Shown piece by piece: positions 32,399-40,908 of a DNA stretch of 64,000 nt. The notes beneath the pieces were generated by a model. The model worked only from the letters and a program-made list of their open reading frames with translations, did no database searches and was not told the origin of the DNA. The stretch covers positions 1 to 64,000 of the forward strand of contig NZ_SLWS01000003.1 in the NCBI RefSeq assembly GCF_004345645.1, given 5' to 3'. Numbering within the stretch: position 1 is the stretch's first letter; the number at the start of each line of letters is the position of its first letter. The stretch comes from Actinocrispum wychmicini. GTDB taxonomy: Bacteria; Actinomycetota; Actinomycetes; Mycobacteriales; Pseudonocardiaceae. The position numbers were made by a program, and so were the translations under genes.

Positions 32399-33598
32399 TC
32401 AGCGGTGTTCGCCCAGAGCGTGCACGGCGGCCACCAGACGGTCCACATCGGACTCGTCGGTGTACGGCGCGATGCCGGCGCGGATCGCGCCCGCGTCCCC
32501 GATCCCCATCCAGCGGGCGCATTCCAGGGCGTAGAACGTGCCGGCGGGGGCGTTCACGCCACGGTCGGCCAGCTGTCGGTACGCCTCCGCGGGCGGACAC
32601 CCGGGCACCGAGAACAAGGTTGTCGGCGTGCGGTCCCGATGCGGCACGCCGTAGAACTGGACGCCGTCGAGGCCGTACTCCATCCGGGACAGCATCGCCC
32701 GCTCGTGCACCTCCAGCGCCTGCATCGACCGCGCCAGCCGGGCCCGCCGCGACCCCGTGCCGGGCACCAGGGAGGCGAGGAAGTCGATCGCGGCCGTCGT
32801 CCCGGCCAGCAGCTCGTAGGGGAGGGTGCCGTACTCGAACCGTTCCGGGACCGTGTTGGTCGCGGGCATCAGCTTGTCCGGTCGTAACGTCTCCAGCAGT
32901 GTCGGCCGGGCGGCGACCAGGCCCAGGTGCGGGCCGAGGAACTTGTACGGCGAGCACGCGTAGAAGTCGGCGCCCATCGCCTCCATGTCCACCCACGCGT
33001 GCGGCGTGAGGTGCACACCGTCCACATACAGCAACGCTCCAGCCTGATGCACGAGTGGGGCGATCCGCGCGATGGACGGCTTGGTGCCCAGCAGGTTCGA
33101 CGCCCCGGTCACCGCGACGACCCGGGTCCGGGTGTGTAACAGGTCGGTGATGGCGGCCACCGGTAACTCGCCGGTCGCCCGGTCGAACTCGGCCCACCGC
33201 ACGACCGCGCCGCGCGTCTCGGCGGCGTGCACCCACGGCCGGATGTTGGCGTCGTGGTCGAGCTTGGTGACGATCACCTCGTCGCCCGGCTGCCATTGTT
33301 TGGCCAGCGTCCGGGCCATGTCGTAGGTCAGTTGGGTCATGCTGCGGCCGTAGATGATCCCGGCCGGCTGCGCGCCGAGCAGGTCCGCGGCGGCCTGGCG
33401 GGCGTCGGCCACGATCCGTTCGGCGCGCACCTCCGACTTGGTGGTCGCGCCGCGGTTCGACACGGCCGCCCGCAGGGTCTCCGCGACGGCGTCCGCGACC
33501 ACGTCCGGCACCTGGGTGCCGCCGGGGCCGTCGAAGTGCGCGGCGCCTTCGGCGAGAGCGGGGAAATGGGCACGGACCGCCTCGACGTCGTACGTCAT
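32399..33598 (-). CDS. Cysteine desulfurase-like PLP enzyme (class V)
   Basis: A 399-residue class V aminotransferase-fold protein of the cysteine-desulfurase-like (VC1184/TIGR01976) type. Lysine in CSPYKFLGPHLGLV should bind PLP, and TKLDHDANIRPWVHAAE, VTGASNLLGT and LLYVDGVHLTPHAWVDM match that group. A conserved SufS-type active-site cysteine loop is not evident, so desulfurase activity is uncertain. It diverges from the TetR gene across a spacer holding a perfect operator-like palindrome, which may control both directions. Confidence 0.85.
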   Translation of the reverse strand: MTYDVEAVRAHFPALAEGAAHFDGPGGTQVPDVVADAVAETLRAAVSNRGATTKSEVRAERIVADARQAAADLLGAQPAGIIYGRSMTQLTYDMARTLAKQWQPGDEVIVTKLDHDANIRPWVHAAETRGAVVRWAEFDRATGELPVAAITDLLHTRTRVVAVTGASNLLGTKPSIARIAPLVHQAGALLYVDGVHLTPHAWVDMEAMGADFYACSPYKFLGPHLGLVAARPTLLETLRPDKLMPATNTVPERFEYGTLPYELLAGTTAAIDFLASLVPGTGSRRARLARSMQALEVHERAMLSRMEYGLDGVQFYGVPHRDRTPTTLFSVPGCPPAEAYRQLADRGVNAPAGTFYALECARWMGIGDAGAIRAGIAPYTDESDVDRLVAAVHALGEHR

Positions 33599-33632
33599 GG
33601 TCGCAGCCTACGACCGCGGCTTGCGTGAAGCG

Positions 33633-33649
33633 GTGAATCACTGGTTCAC
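33633..33649. promoter_or_regulatory. TetR-type operator candidate
   Basis: GTGAATCACTGGTTCAC has perfect 5-bp inverted arms GTGAA/TTCAC around a 7-bp centre. It lies in the divergent spacer, 7 bp before the chosen start of the TetR gene, the typical place for an autoregulatory operator. Confidence 0.55.
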
Positions 33650-33656
33650 TTCTTAC

Positions 33657-34274
33657 GTGCCGTACCGACGGACCGCCCGGGTGCAGGCGCGGATGGACAC
33701 CCAACGCGCCGCGATCCTCGACGCCGCCGTGGATCTGCTGTCCGAACAGGGCTACGCGGGCTGCTCCATGGCCGCGGTCGCGGCTCGGGCCGGCATCGCC
33801 ACGGGCAGCGTCTACCGGCACTTCCCGGGCAAGGCCGAGCTGGTCGTGGAGTTGTTCCGGATCGTCGTGGGCCACGAGGTGGAGGCGGTCGCCCGCGCCG
33901 CCGCGGAGCCGGGCGACGTGCTCCAACGGGTCGTCGCCGTGGTGGAGACGTTCTCATCGCGCGCCCTCAAGTCACCACGCCTGGCCTACGCGCTGCTCGC
34001 GGAACCCGTCGACCTGCCTGTCGAAGCCGAACGCCTGGTGTTCCGGCGGGCCTTCCGGGACATCGCCGCGGCCCAGATCGCCGCCGCGGTCGCCGCGGGC
34101 GTGATACCGCCGCAGAACCCGGAGATCACCGCGGCCGCGCTCATCGGCGCGCTCGGCGAGATCCTCGTCGGACCCTTGGCCGATGGCGCTGCCAGTTCCG
34201 ACACTGTCGACTTGATGCCGTCAATCATCGCGTTCACCTTGCGTGCGCTGGGAGGTCCCAATGCCGACTCATGA
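33657..34274 (+). CDS. TetR-family regulator
   Basis: A regulator of about 205 residues. The helix-turn-helix is clear: RAAILDAAVDLLSEQGYAGCSMAAVAARAGIATGSVYRHFPGKAEL. The rest is a helical ligand domain. The start is uncertain: GTG 33657 is used here; ATG 33693 and GTG 33633 are alternatives, none with a strong Shine-Dalgarno. The gene overlaps the AidB-like gene by 14 nt and so heads its operon, and is divergent from the PLP enzyme gene. Confidence 0.85.
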   Translation: MPYRRTARVQARMDTQRAAILDAAVDLLSEQGYAGCSMAAVAARAGIATGSVYRHFPGKAELVVELFRIVVGHEVEAVARAAAEPGDVLQRVVAVVETFSSRALKSPRLAYALLAEPVDLPVEAERLVFRRAFRDIAAAQIAAAVAAGVIPPQNPEITAAALIGALGEILVGPLADGAASSDTVDLMPSIIAFTLRALGGPNADS

Positions 34275-35865
34275 GGTCGCCAACCAGGTCCCGCCCCTTG
34301 TGGGCCATGACGTCGCCGACGACCCCGCCCTGCTGGCCGGGCTGCGGCGGTACGACGCCGAATGGGCCGAGCCCGAGCTGCGCGATCTCGGCCGGCTCGC
34401 GGGCGGCGAGCGCGCCCAGGAATGGGGTCGGGTGGTCAACGAGAACCCGCCCGTCCTGCACACGCACGACAGGTACGGCAACCGAATCGACGAGGTCGAG
34501 TTCCACCCGTACTGGCACGACCTGATGACGGTCGCCGTGCGGCACGGCCTGCACGCCGCGCCATGGGCGTCGGCACGTCCCGGCGCGCATGTCGCCCGCG
34601 CGGCCAAGATGTACGTGTGGGGTCAGGTCGACGCCGGCCACACCTGCCCGATCTCCATGACCTACGCGGCCATCCCGGCACTGCGCGCCAACCCGGCACT
34701 GGCGGCCGAGTACGAGCCGCTGCTGAGCTCGACGACGTACGACTACGGCCTACGCGTGCCGTCGACCAAGAGCGGCCTGATCGCGGGCATGTCCATGACG
34801 GAGAAGCAGGGCGGCTCGGACGTCCGCGCGAACACCACGACCGCGACCCCGGCCGGCGACGGCACGTACCGCCTGGTCGGGCACAAGTGGTTCACGTCCG
34901 CGCCGATGTCGGACATGTTCCTCACGCTGGCGCAGGCGCCGGGCGGCCTGTCGTGCTTCCTCGTGCCGCGCGTGCTGCCGGACGGGACACGCAACCCGAT
35001 CCGCCTGCAGCGCCTGAAGAACAAGCTGGGCAACAAGTCCAACGCGTCCGCCGAGATCGAGTACGAGCAGGCCGTCGGCTGGCCGCTCGGCGCCGAGGGC
35101 GCAGGCGTGCGCACGATCATCCAGATGGTCAACAACACCCGTCTCGACTGCGTGCTCGGCAGCGCCGCCGGGATGCGTTACGGCGCCGTGCAGGCGGTCC
35201 ACCACACCACCCATCGAACGGCGTTCGGCGCGCGGCTGCTGGACCAGCCGTTGATGCGCAACGTCCTGGCCGACCTGGTGATCGAGGCGGAGGCGGCGAC
35301 CACGGTGGCGATGCGGCTCGCCGGCGCGTCCGACCGCGGCGAGGAGACGTTCCGGCGGCTCGGGCTCGCGGTGAGCAAGTACTGGGTGTGCAAGCGGGCG
35401 CCGATGCACGCGGCTGAGGCGCTGGAGTGCTTGGGCGGCAACGGTTACGTGGAGGAGTCCGGCATGCCGCGGCTGTACCGGGAGGCCCCGCTGCAGTCGA
35501 TCTGGGAGGGCTCCGGGAACGTCGCCGCGCTGGACACCCTGCGCGCGATGGCCCGCCAGCCGGAGTCGGTCGACGCCTACTTCACCGAGGTCGAGCAGGC
35601 CGCCGGCGCGGACTCCCGGCTGGACGACGCGGTCGCGCGCCTGCGCAAGGACCTGTCCGACCTGGACGACATCCAGTTCCGGGCGCGCCGGCTGGTCGAG
35701 TCGATGGCGTTGGCACTGCAGGGTTCCCTGCTCGTCCGGTACGGCCCGACGGCGGTGGCGGACGGTTTCTGCGGATCGCGGTTCGGCGACCACGGCGGCG
35801 CCTTCGGCACCCTTCCGTCCGGTGTGGACACTGAGGCGGTGATCGCGCGGGCGGTGACGGTCTAG
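34261..35865 (+). CDS. aidB: AidB-type acyl-CoA dehydrogenase-fold flavoprotein
   Basis: A 534-residue protein, close to the 541 of E. coli AidB. The N-terminal NQVPPLVGHDVADDPALL, TGxYGNRIDEVEFHPYWHDL-like stretch, the FAD-binding GMSMTEKQGGSDVRANTT and the end LALQGSLLVRYGP are typical of this branch. AidB binds DNA and FAD and is linked to the response to alkylating agents; its catalytic role remains unclear. ATG 34261 follows GGGAGGTCCC and overlaps the TetR gene by 14 nt, so regulation by that repressor is likely. Confidence 0.88.
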   Translation: MPTHEVANQVPPLVGHDVADDPALLAGLRRYDAEWAEPELRDLGRLAGGERAQEWGRVVNENPPVLHTHDRYGNRIDEVEFHPYWHDLMTVAVRHGLHAAPWASARPGAHVARAAKMYVWGQVDAGHTCPISMTYAAIPALRANPALAAEYEPLLSSTTYDYGLRVPSTKSGLIAGMSMTEKQGGSDVRANTTTATPAGDGTYRLVGHKWFTSAPMSDMFLTLAQAPGGLSCFLVPRVLPDGTRNPIRLQRLKNKLGNKSNASAEIEYEQAVGWPLGAEGAGVRTIIQMVNNTRLDCVLGSAAGMRYGAVQAVHHTTHRTAFGARLLDQPLMRNVLADLVIEAEAATTVAMRLAGASDRGEETFRRLGLAVSKYWVCKRAPMHAAEALECLGGNGYVEESGMPRLYREAPLQSIWEGSGNVAALDTLRAMARQPESVDAYFTEVEQAAGADSRLDDAVARLRKDLSDLDDIQFRARRLVESMALALQGSLLVRYGPTAVADGFCGSRFGDHGGAFGTLPSGVDTEAVIARAVTV

Positions 35866-36509
35866 ATCACCGAGCTCCAAGCCTCGTCGACGAGGGCGGC
35901 GACCATCGACGGGACGTCCGTCGCGGTGCCGTTCGGCGTGATCTCCACGGTCAGCGTGGCGTTGGTGCGGGAGCACGTGACCGCGTGAGCGGACTCCGGC
36001 TCCGGCGTCTGGCCGGCCGGCGTGGGGTCGTTGTGCACCACGCACGACACCTGGCCGAACTCCTCGACGGTCTGCGACGACTTGGCCAGCCCTTGGGAGG
36101 CGGCGTCTTCGTAGGGCGCGTACAGCGGGTGCGGCGACGGCGCACGGTAGATCATCACTGTGAGCTGCTGTCGGATGTCCTGGTCGACGTACAGGTCCAC
36201 CAGCGCGCCCGCGCCACGGTGTGACTCCGACAGCAGCTGGGAGCTGTGCTCGTTGCGTGCCTTGATCTGGGACAGGGCCTCCGGGAGGCCGGACGAGCCG
36301 CTCGTGCCCGGGGCGATCGGGACATACTGGCCGATCCGCTGCGGTGGCCGGACCGGCCGCCTGTCCACCGCGTCCGGGCCGCTGACCAGCCACGCGGCCC
36401 CGACGGCGAGCGCTCCCACAGCCAGCCCGGCCAGCCCCACCAGGGCCGACACCCACGGCACGGGCCGGCGGCGGACCGGGGGCGGGGGATCCGGTGTCTC
36501 GTCCGTCAT
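35862..36509 (-). CDS. Membrane-anchored protein of unknown function
   Basis: A 215-residue protein: a short proline/arginine-rich cytoplasmic tail (1-20), one membrane helix (about 21-42) and an extracytoplasmic domain of about 170 residues with two cysteines (QVSCVVHND and AVTCSRTN) likely paired in a disulfide. I do not recognise a named family; the topology resembles small actinomycete surface proteins. Its stop shares bases with the convergent aidB stop. Confidence 0.65.
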   Translation of the reverse strand: MTDETPDPPPPVRRRPVPWVSALVGLAGLAVGALAVGAAWLVSGPDAVDRRPVRPPQRIGQYVPIAPGTSGSSGLPEALSQIKARNEHSSQLLSESHRGAGALVDLYVDQDIRQQLTVMIYRAPSPHPLYAPYEDAASQGLAKSSQTVEEFGQVSCVVHNDPTPAGQTPEPESAHAVTCSRTNATLTVEITPNGTATDVPSMVAALVDEAWSSVI

Positions 36510-37330
36510 CCGCGAATGCTACGGCCTGGTCCGGACCAATTGCCAGACGCTCAGGTGTCCGAATCGTCGGGCGGTGATCGACAGCCCGCCAAAGGCCACT
36601 GTGGACGGACACAGTGGACAGCCGGAACGACCGGTGAACTGGACCGTCGGTCCACTTTCCGGTGGCGGCGCTGCCGAAAACACTTCCCGAAATACGCCGG
36701 GAATGCGGCGCGGACGAGCCCCGGCGCGCCAATCGCCGGTGCACCGCGAGTCCGACGCTCGCGCGGCGGCGTGAACGGCAGTTGGTGCCGCGGGAACAGT
36801 CCATGTGGCCGGAAATTGGCGTTCGCCATCGATGAGTTGCCGGTTCGGCGGCCGGCCGTCGTTCAACTGAGGCCGACGGCAGTTGAACGGCGGATGCCCG
36901 GCCCGTCACCGGCAAAACACTTCTTCCACACAGGTTGCCCACAAAACTGGCGGTCATTGTCACAGTGGGCGGCCTTTTCAGCCGTGCGGATTCCCGATAC
37001 ACTGCGGCGGTCAGTTAATCGGGGGTGAGACTCGGGGAAGGTGTGGGGCATCGATTTGTCCACCACGCTGAGTCGCGGGGTGATTGTGCCGACCATGGCA
37101 GCGGGGGCTGGTCGTGGCGGGGGGCTTGTTCGTTCCCTTGCCCGTCGTGCCCGCGCTGGGGCAGCACGGTTGAGCACGGTGGTCCCGGTCTGGGGATGAG
37201 GGGCCGACTTTTCGTCGACACAGCCACGTGTTCCGGAGTGTCCGAAGTGGACGCTCGCGGTGGTGCGCCGGAATCCCGGGGCCTCGGTTGAGTGACGCTG
37301 TGTGTCAACGACCTGGGAAAGGAATATTGA
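36510..37330. other. 820-bp intergenic region with several dyads
   Basis: I find no convincing gene. Visible structures: CCACTGTG-N6-CACAGTGG (36596-36617, perfect 8-bp arms), TGGACC-GTC-GGTCCA (36640-36654), and, near the end, the ribosome-binding site GAAAGGAAT for the next gene. Short frames here lack codon bias and ribosome sites. The region separates two divergent genes for surface proteins and probably holds their promoters and regulator sites. Confidence 0.6.
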
Positions 37331-38578
37331 GTGAACAATCGAAGATCTGCGATCCTGGCCGCCGGGATGGTGGCTGTGCTGGTCGCGGGCGTCGGCACCG
37401 CGCAGGCCACGCCGGACAACTCCGGTCGCAAGCTGATCGGGCAGGCGCCGGTGTCCGTCGCGGCTGGGCTCAGCGAGAAGGCGGCGGGTACGCCGTCGAG
37501 CTTCATCCCGCTCTCGCCGGTGCGGGTGCTCGACACCCGGAACGGCACCGGTGTTCCCGGTGGGGCGCAGGGCCCGATCGGTCCGGCCGGCCAGGTGACG
37601 TTGGATCTGTCGAGCAAGGTGCCTGCCGACGCGACGGCCGTGGTGCTGAACCTGACCGGGACCGGACCGTCGGCGTACACCTTCGTGACGGTCTTCCCGG
37701 CCAACGTGAAGCGGCCCGGGGTGTCCAGCCTCAACCTCGCGCCCGGTGACACCAGGCCGAACTCCGCGACGGTGGCGCTGAGCCCGGACCGCAAGGTGAT
37801 CGTGTACAACGAGGCCGGGACCACCCAGGTGATCGCGGACCTCGCGGGCTACTACACCAGCACCAACGCGGCGAAGTTCGTCCCGGTGACGCCGGGCCGG
37901 GTGCTGGACACCCGCCGCTCGGGTGGGGTCGGGGCGCACGGTGAGGCGGTCATCGACCTGACCTGGCTCGACCCGTCGACCACGGCGGTGACGTTCAACC
38001 TGACTGGTATCGGTGCGAGCGTGCCCACGTTCGTCACCGCGTATCCGGACGGCTCGACACGTCCCCTCGCGTCGAACCTGAACATCGGTCCGGGCCAGAT
38101 CGTGCCGAACCTGGTCACGGTCCAGGTGGGCAGCAACCGCAAGGTCCGGCTGTACAACGACAGCGGTCGCGTGGACCTGATCGCGGACCTGCAGGGCGCC
38201 TACGACAGCACGGGCCGCGGCCTCGCGTTCGTTCCGGCCATTCCGGAGCGCGTCATGGACACCCGCGACAACGGGCGGCCGCTTGACGAGCAGTCGATCA
38301 CCGTGCTGTGGTGGAACGCGCCGGCGCCCAAGGGCTACGTGGGCAACATGACCGGTATCAGCGCGTCCACGGGTCAGTACGTCGTGGCCTGGCCGCCGCC
38401 CGACCAGAGCCTGCCGAACGTGTCGAACCTGAACATCGCGCCGGGGGAGATTGTGGCCAACAACTTCATCGGCGTGGTGGCGAACGATCCGGAGTTCGGT
38501 CCCTCCACCTACTTCGCCAACAGTAACGGCACCGTCCACATCATCGTCGACGTCGCCGGATACTTCGAGGCGGCGTAG
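37331..38578 (+). CDS. Secreted protein with three long tandem repeats
   Basis: A 415-residue exported protein. Signal peptide 1-26 ending AQA. From about residue 57 it holds three related repeats of about 120 residues, starting FIPLSPVRVLDTRNG, FVPVTPGRVLDTRRS and FVPAIPERVMDTRDN. Each continues with a VxxNLTGxG segment, a threonine/valine strand (FVTVFPANV), SxLNLAPGD and ends near VIADLAGYY or VDVAGYF. This repeat occurs in actinomycete exported proteins, often beside peptidases or as carbohydrate-linked modules; no enzyme domain is present here. GTG 37331 follows GAAAGGAAT. A 20-bp terminator hairpin follows. Confidence 0.75.
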   Translation: MNNRRSAILAAGMVAVLVAGVGTAQATPDNSGRKLIGQAPVSVAAGLSEKAAGTPSSFIPLSPVRVLDTRNGTGVPGGAQGPIGPAGQVTLDLSSKVPADATAVVLNLTGTGPSAYTFVTVFPANVKRPGVSSLNLAPGDTRPNSATVALSPDRKVIVYNEAGTTQVIADLAGYYTSTNAAKFVPVTPGRVLDTRRSGGVGAHGEAVIDLTWLDPSTTAVTFNLTGIGASVPTFVTAYPDGSTRPLASNLNIGPGQIVPNLVTVQVGSNRKVRLYNDSGRVDLIADLQGAYDSTGRGLAFVPAIPERVMDTRDNGRPLDEQSITVLWWNAPAPKGYVGNMTGISASTGQYVVAWPPPDQSLPNVSNLNIAPGEIVANNFIGVVANDPEFGPSTYFANSNGTVHIIVDVAGYFEAA

Positions 38579-38604
38579 TCGTAGTCGGTATTCGCTGAAC
38601 AAAC

Positions 38605-38647
38605 AGCAAGCCGCCCCGCGAACCTTTGGTTCGCGGGGCGGCTTGCT
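38605..38647. terminator. Perfect 20-bp bidirectional terminator hairpin
   Basis: Arms 38605-38624 and 38628-38647 are perfectly complementary around a TTT loop. It lies between the convergent repeat-protein gene and the small basic protein gene. On the minus strand a T-rich stretch (GTTTGTTC) follows; on the plus strand none does. Confidence 0.85.
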
Positions 38648-38667
38648 GGTGGAGCTGGTGCGGGATT

Positions 38668-38904
38668 TCAGCCGCTGCGCCGGTTGGCGAAGTTGCGGTG
38701 GTTCGGCACCGACTGGTTGCGGACGTTGTTCTGTGCTTTCCCCGACCGGTTGCGGACCTGGGACTTCGCCGCCCGACGCTCGGCGCGGCTCGGTTTCGGC
38801 TCCTCGTCGGCCGGGTCACGCGGCTCGATCGGCCGCATGAACGACAGCTCCTGAGGGACGGAATCAGCGTCCTCGGTGTTCTTCTTCAGCGGGTTTTCAC
38901 GCAT
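38668..38904 (-). CDS. Small charged protein, unknown
   Basis: A 78-residue protein with an acidic first half (NTEDADSVPQEL, RDPADEEPK) and a strongly basic second half (SRAERRAAKSQVRNR, then Asn/Arg-rich to the end). It looks disordered and may bind nucleic acid or ribosomes. ATG 38904 follows GGGAGGTTCCC, an excellent ribosome site, which supports it being real. No family recognised. Confidence 0.6.
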   Translation of the reverse strand: MRENPLKKNTEDADSVPQELSFMRPIEPRDPADEEPKPSRAERRAAKSQVRNRSGKAQNNVRNQSVPNHRNFANRRSG

Positions 38905-39049
38905 GGGAACCTCCCGAAAAAATGAATGTGGGTACGGCAATACGGCTCAACACGCACGCGGCGACGACGCGCCAGGCGTGGAGGGAATCAGTTGCCCAAA
39001 GTGCCCATGACGACACCATAGCAGCGCGCCTGCGGGCGCGCATCCCCGA

Positions 39050-39709
39050 TCAGTTCGCCACCGGGATGGCGATGGCGGTGATCACCAGGCCGTCACCCAC
39101 GATCCAGCGGCCGTCGAACGCGTCCACCTGGGTGCCGGCCACCATCGGGCCGGGAACCAGCAGCCGGGCGTGGAACGTCCCGGCCGGGTCGAGTGTGATC
39201 GACGCCTCCTCGAAGCCCAGCCACTTGTGGGTGAGCGGATACCAGGCCTTGTAGACGGCTTCTTTCGCGCAGAACAGCATCCGGTCCCAGTGGATGCCCG
39301 GGTCCACGCCGGCCAGGGCGGACAGCATGACCTTTTCCTCGTCCCGCGCGATCATGCCCTGCACACCCTCGGGGAGCGGGCCGTGCGGTTCGGCGTCGAT
39401 GCCCACGGTGTGGATCACCGACGTCAGTGCCACCACGGCGGCGCGGTAGCCCGCGCAGTGCGTCATGCTGCCGACGACGCCGGCCGGCCACTGCGGTGCG
39501 CCGCGTTCGCCGTTGAGCAGGGCCACCGGCGCGACCCCCAGTTCGGCGAGGGCCTGCCGGGCACAGTCGCGGACGGTCGCGAACTCCCGGCGGCGTTTGG
39601 TCACGGCCTTGGCGACCCGTTCCGCCTCCTCGGGGAACATGGTCGACTCGGGCACGTCCTCGGTGGTGTCCCGGCTGGCCACACCGGCCGGCATCAGCTT
39701 CTCGATCAC
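39050..39709 (-). CDS. 4'-Phosphopantetheinyl transferase (Sfp/EntD type)
   Basis: A 219-residue transferase that adds phosphopantetheine from CoA to carrier proteins of polyketide, peptide or fatty acid synthases. Signature motifs: GSMTHCAGYRAAVVA, the Mg-binding VGIDAEPHGPLP, and FCAKEAVYKAWYPLTHKWLGFEEA. The GTG start at 39709 overlaps the metallophosphoesterase stop by 4 nt (GTGA); this order is common in actinomycetes. No synthase cluster is in view, so it probably serves carriers elsewhere. Confidence 0.92.
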   Translation of the reverse strand: MIEKLMPAGVASRDTTEDVPESTMFPEEAERVAKAVTKRRREFATVRDCARQALAELGVAPVALLNGERGAPQWPAGVVGSMTHCAGYRAAVVALTSVIHTVGIDAEPHGPLPEGVQGMIARDEEKVMLSALAGVDPGIHWDRMLFCAKEAVYKAWYPLTHKWLGFEEASITLDPAGTFHARLLVPGPMVAGTQVDAFDGRWIVGDGLVITAIAIPVAN

Positions 39710-40554
39710 GGCGCCACCCGCACTCTGCGCAAGACCGGACGCAGCAGCGGCTCGGGCAGCCCGCGCGGCTTCCACTCCCGTGGATAGCCGAGCGACACCT
39801 CCTCGAACGGCACCCCGTCGTACACGGTCGGCCTGGGGATGTGCAGGTGCCCGTACACCGAGACCGCCGTGTTGAAGCGCACGTGCCAGTCGGCCGTCAA
39901 CACCGTGCCGCACCACTGCGCGAACACCGGGTAGCGCAGCACCAGCGTGGGCTGGCGGACCAGCGGCCAGTGGTTGACCATCACCAGTGGCACGGCCGGG
40001 TCGCACTCGGCGAGCCGGCGCTCGGTCGCCGCGATCCGGGCGTGGCACCAGGCGTCGATCGACGGGTACGGGTCCGGGTGCAGCATGTGCTCGTCGGTGC
40101 AGACGATCCCCGCCTCGTACGCGGCTGCCAGCGACTCCTCCTTGGAGTTCACGCCGGGGATCCGGAACGTGTAGTCGTACAGCGTGAACAGCGGCGCGAT
40201 CCGCACCGGACCGCCCTCGCCCGACCACACCGCGAACGGGTCCTCGGGGGTGAGCACGCCCAGCCGCCGGCACATCTGGACGAGGTGCTCGTAGCGTTCG
40301 ACGCCGCGCAGCTTCAGCGTGTCTCTCGGCGTGGTCCACAGCTCGTGGTTGCCCGGCACCCAGACGACCTGGTCGAACCTGGACGCGAGCAGGGTCAACG
40401 CCCACTCGATGTCGGCGGCGGTCTCGGCCACGTCGCCGCCGACGATCAGCCAGTCGCCCGGATGGTTCGGCCGCAGGCCCTCGACGATCGGCCGGTTCTC
40501 CTCGTGCCCCACGTGCAGGTCGCTGATGGCCAGCAGTTGCGGTGTCGCGCTCAC
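39706..40554 (-). CDS. Calcineurin-like metallophosphoesterase
   Basis: A 282-residue phosphoesterase with all metal motifs in order: ISDLHVGH, VGGDVAE, VPGNHELW, MVNHWPL and YGHLH. It has no export signal. Its substrate (phosphomonoester, diester or nucleotide) cannot be told. It starts with GTG at 40554 and is translationally coupled to the phosphopantetheinyl transferase gene, hinting at a link to carrier-protein or CoA metabolism. Confidence 0.9.
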   Translation of the reverse strand: MSATPQLLAISDLHVGHEENRPIVEGLRPNHPGDWLIVGGDVAETAADIEWALTLLASRFDQVVWVPGNHELWTTPRDTLKLRGVERYEHLVQMCRRLGVLTPEDPFAVWSGEGGPVRIAPLFTLYDYTFRIPGVNSKEESLAAAYEAGIVCTDEHMLHPDPYPSIDAWCHARIAATERRLAECDPAVPLVMVNHWPLVRQPTLVLRYPVFAQWCGTVLTADWHVRFNTAVSVYGHLHIPRPTVYDGVPFEEVSLGYPREWKPRGLPEPLLRPVLRRVRVAP

Positions 40555-40908
40555 CCCGTGAGCCTACCGAGGTGGCCGGTGACCAAGTCGTTCTTTGACT
40601 GTGACCGGGCTCTCCGCGCGGTGGAAGCACCTGGTCAGCGGCCAGCGTGCGGAGCGCGACCGGCCAGCTGGCGAGGCCCCCTGCCCGGGGGCCGGTTCAG
40701 GGGCCGGTCCCCTGAACCGGACGCCGGACACCGGCGCCACGCCCGCCCTGGCGGCCGTTGTGACCCTTGTGGACAGTGCCGGCCGGGCGCCCGGTGGTCG
40801 GTCGAACGCGAAATTGGTCTAAAAAGATCACTCCACGTGTTGCGCACCACTGGCGGAGCGAGTACTTCTGTGGTGAGAGAAAGTCTTGCTACCGCTGGGA
40901 GTTCCGGC
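40555..40908. other. 354-bp divergent gap with two adjacent hairpins
   Basis: No gene is seen. Two perfect hairpins lie next to each other: GGCCCCC-N5-GGGGGCC (40675-40693) and CCGGTTCAGGGG-N5-CCCCTGAACCGG (40692-40720), their arms touching so that they exclude or stack on each other. After them an A/T-richer stretch (40808-40875) probably holds the promoter of the P-ATPase-like gene. Confidence 0.6.

Noticed and set aside
37025..37291. Short frames in the spacer before the repeat protein
   Set aside because: No ribosome-binding sites, atypical codon use and no recognisable motif.
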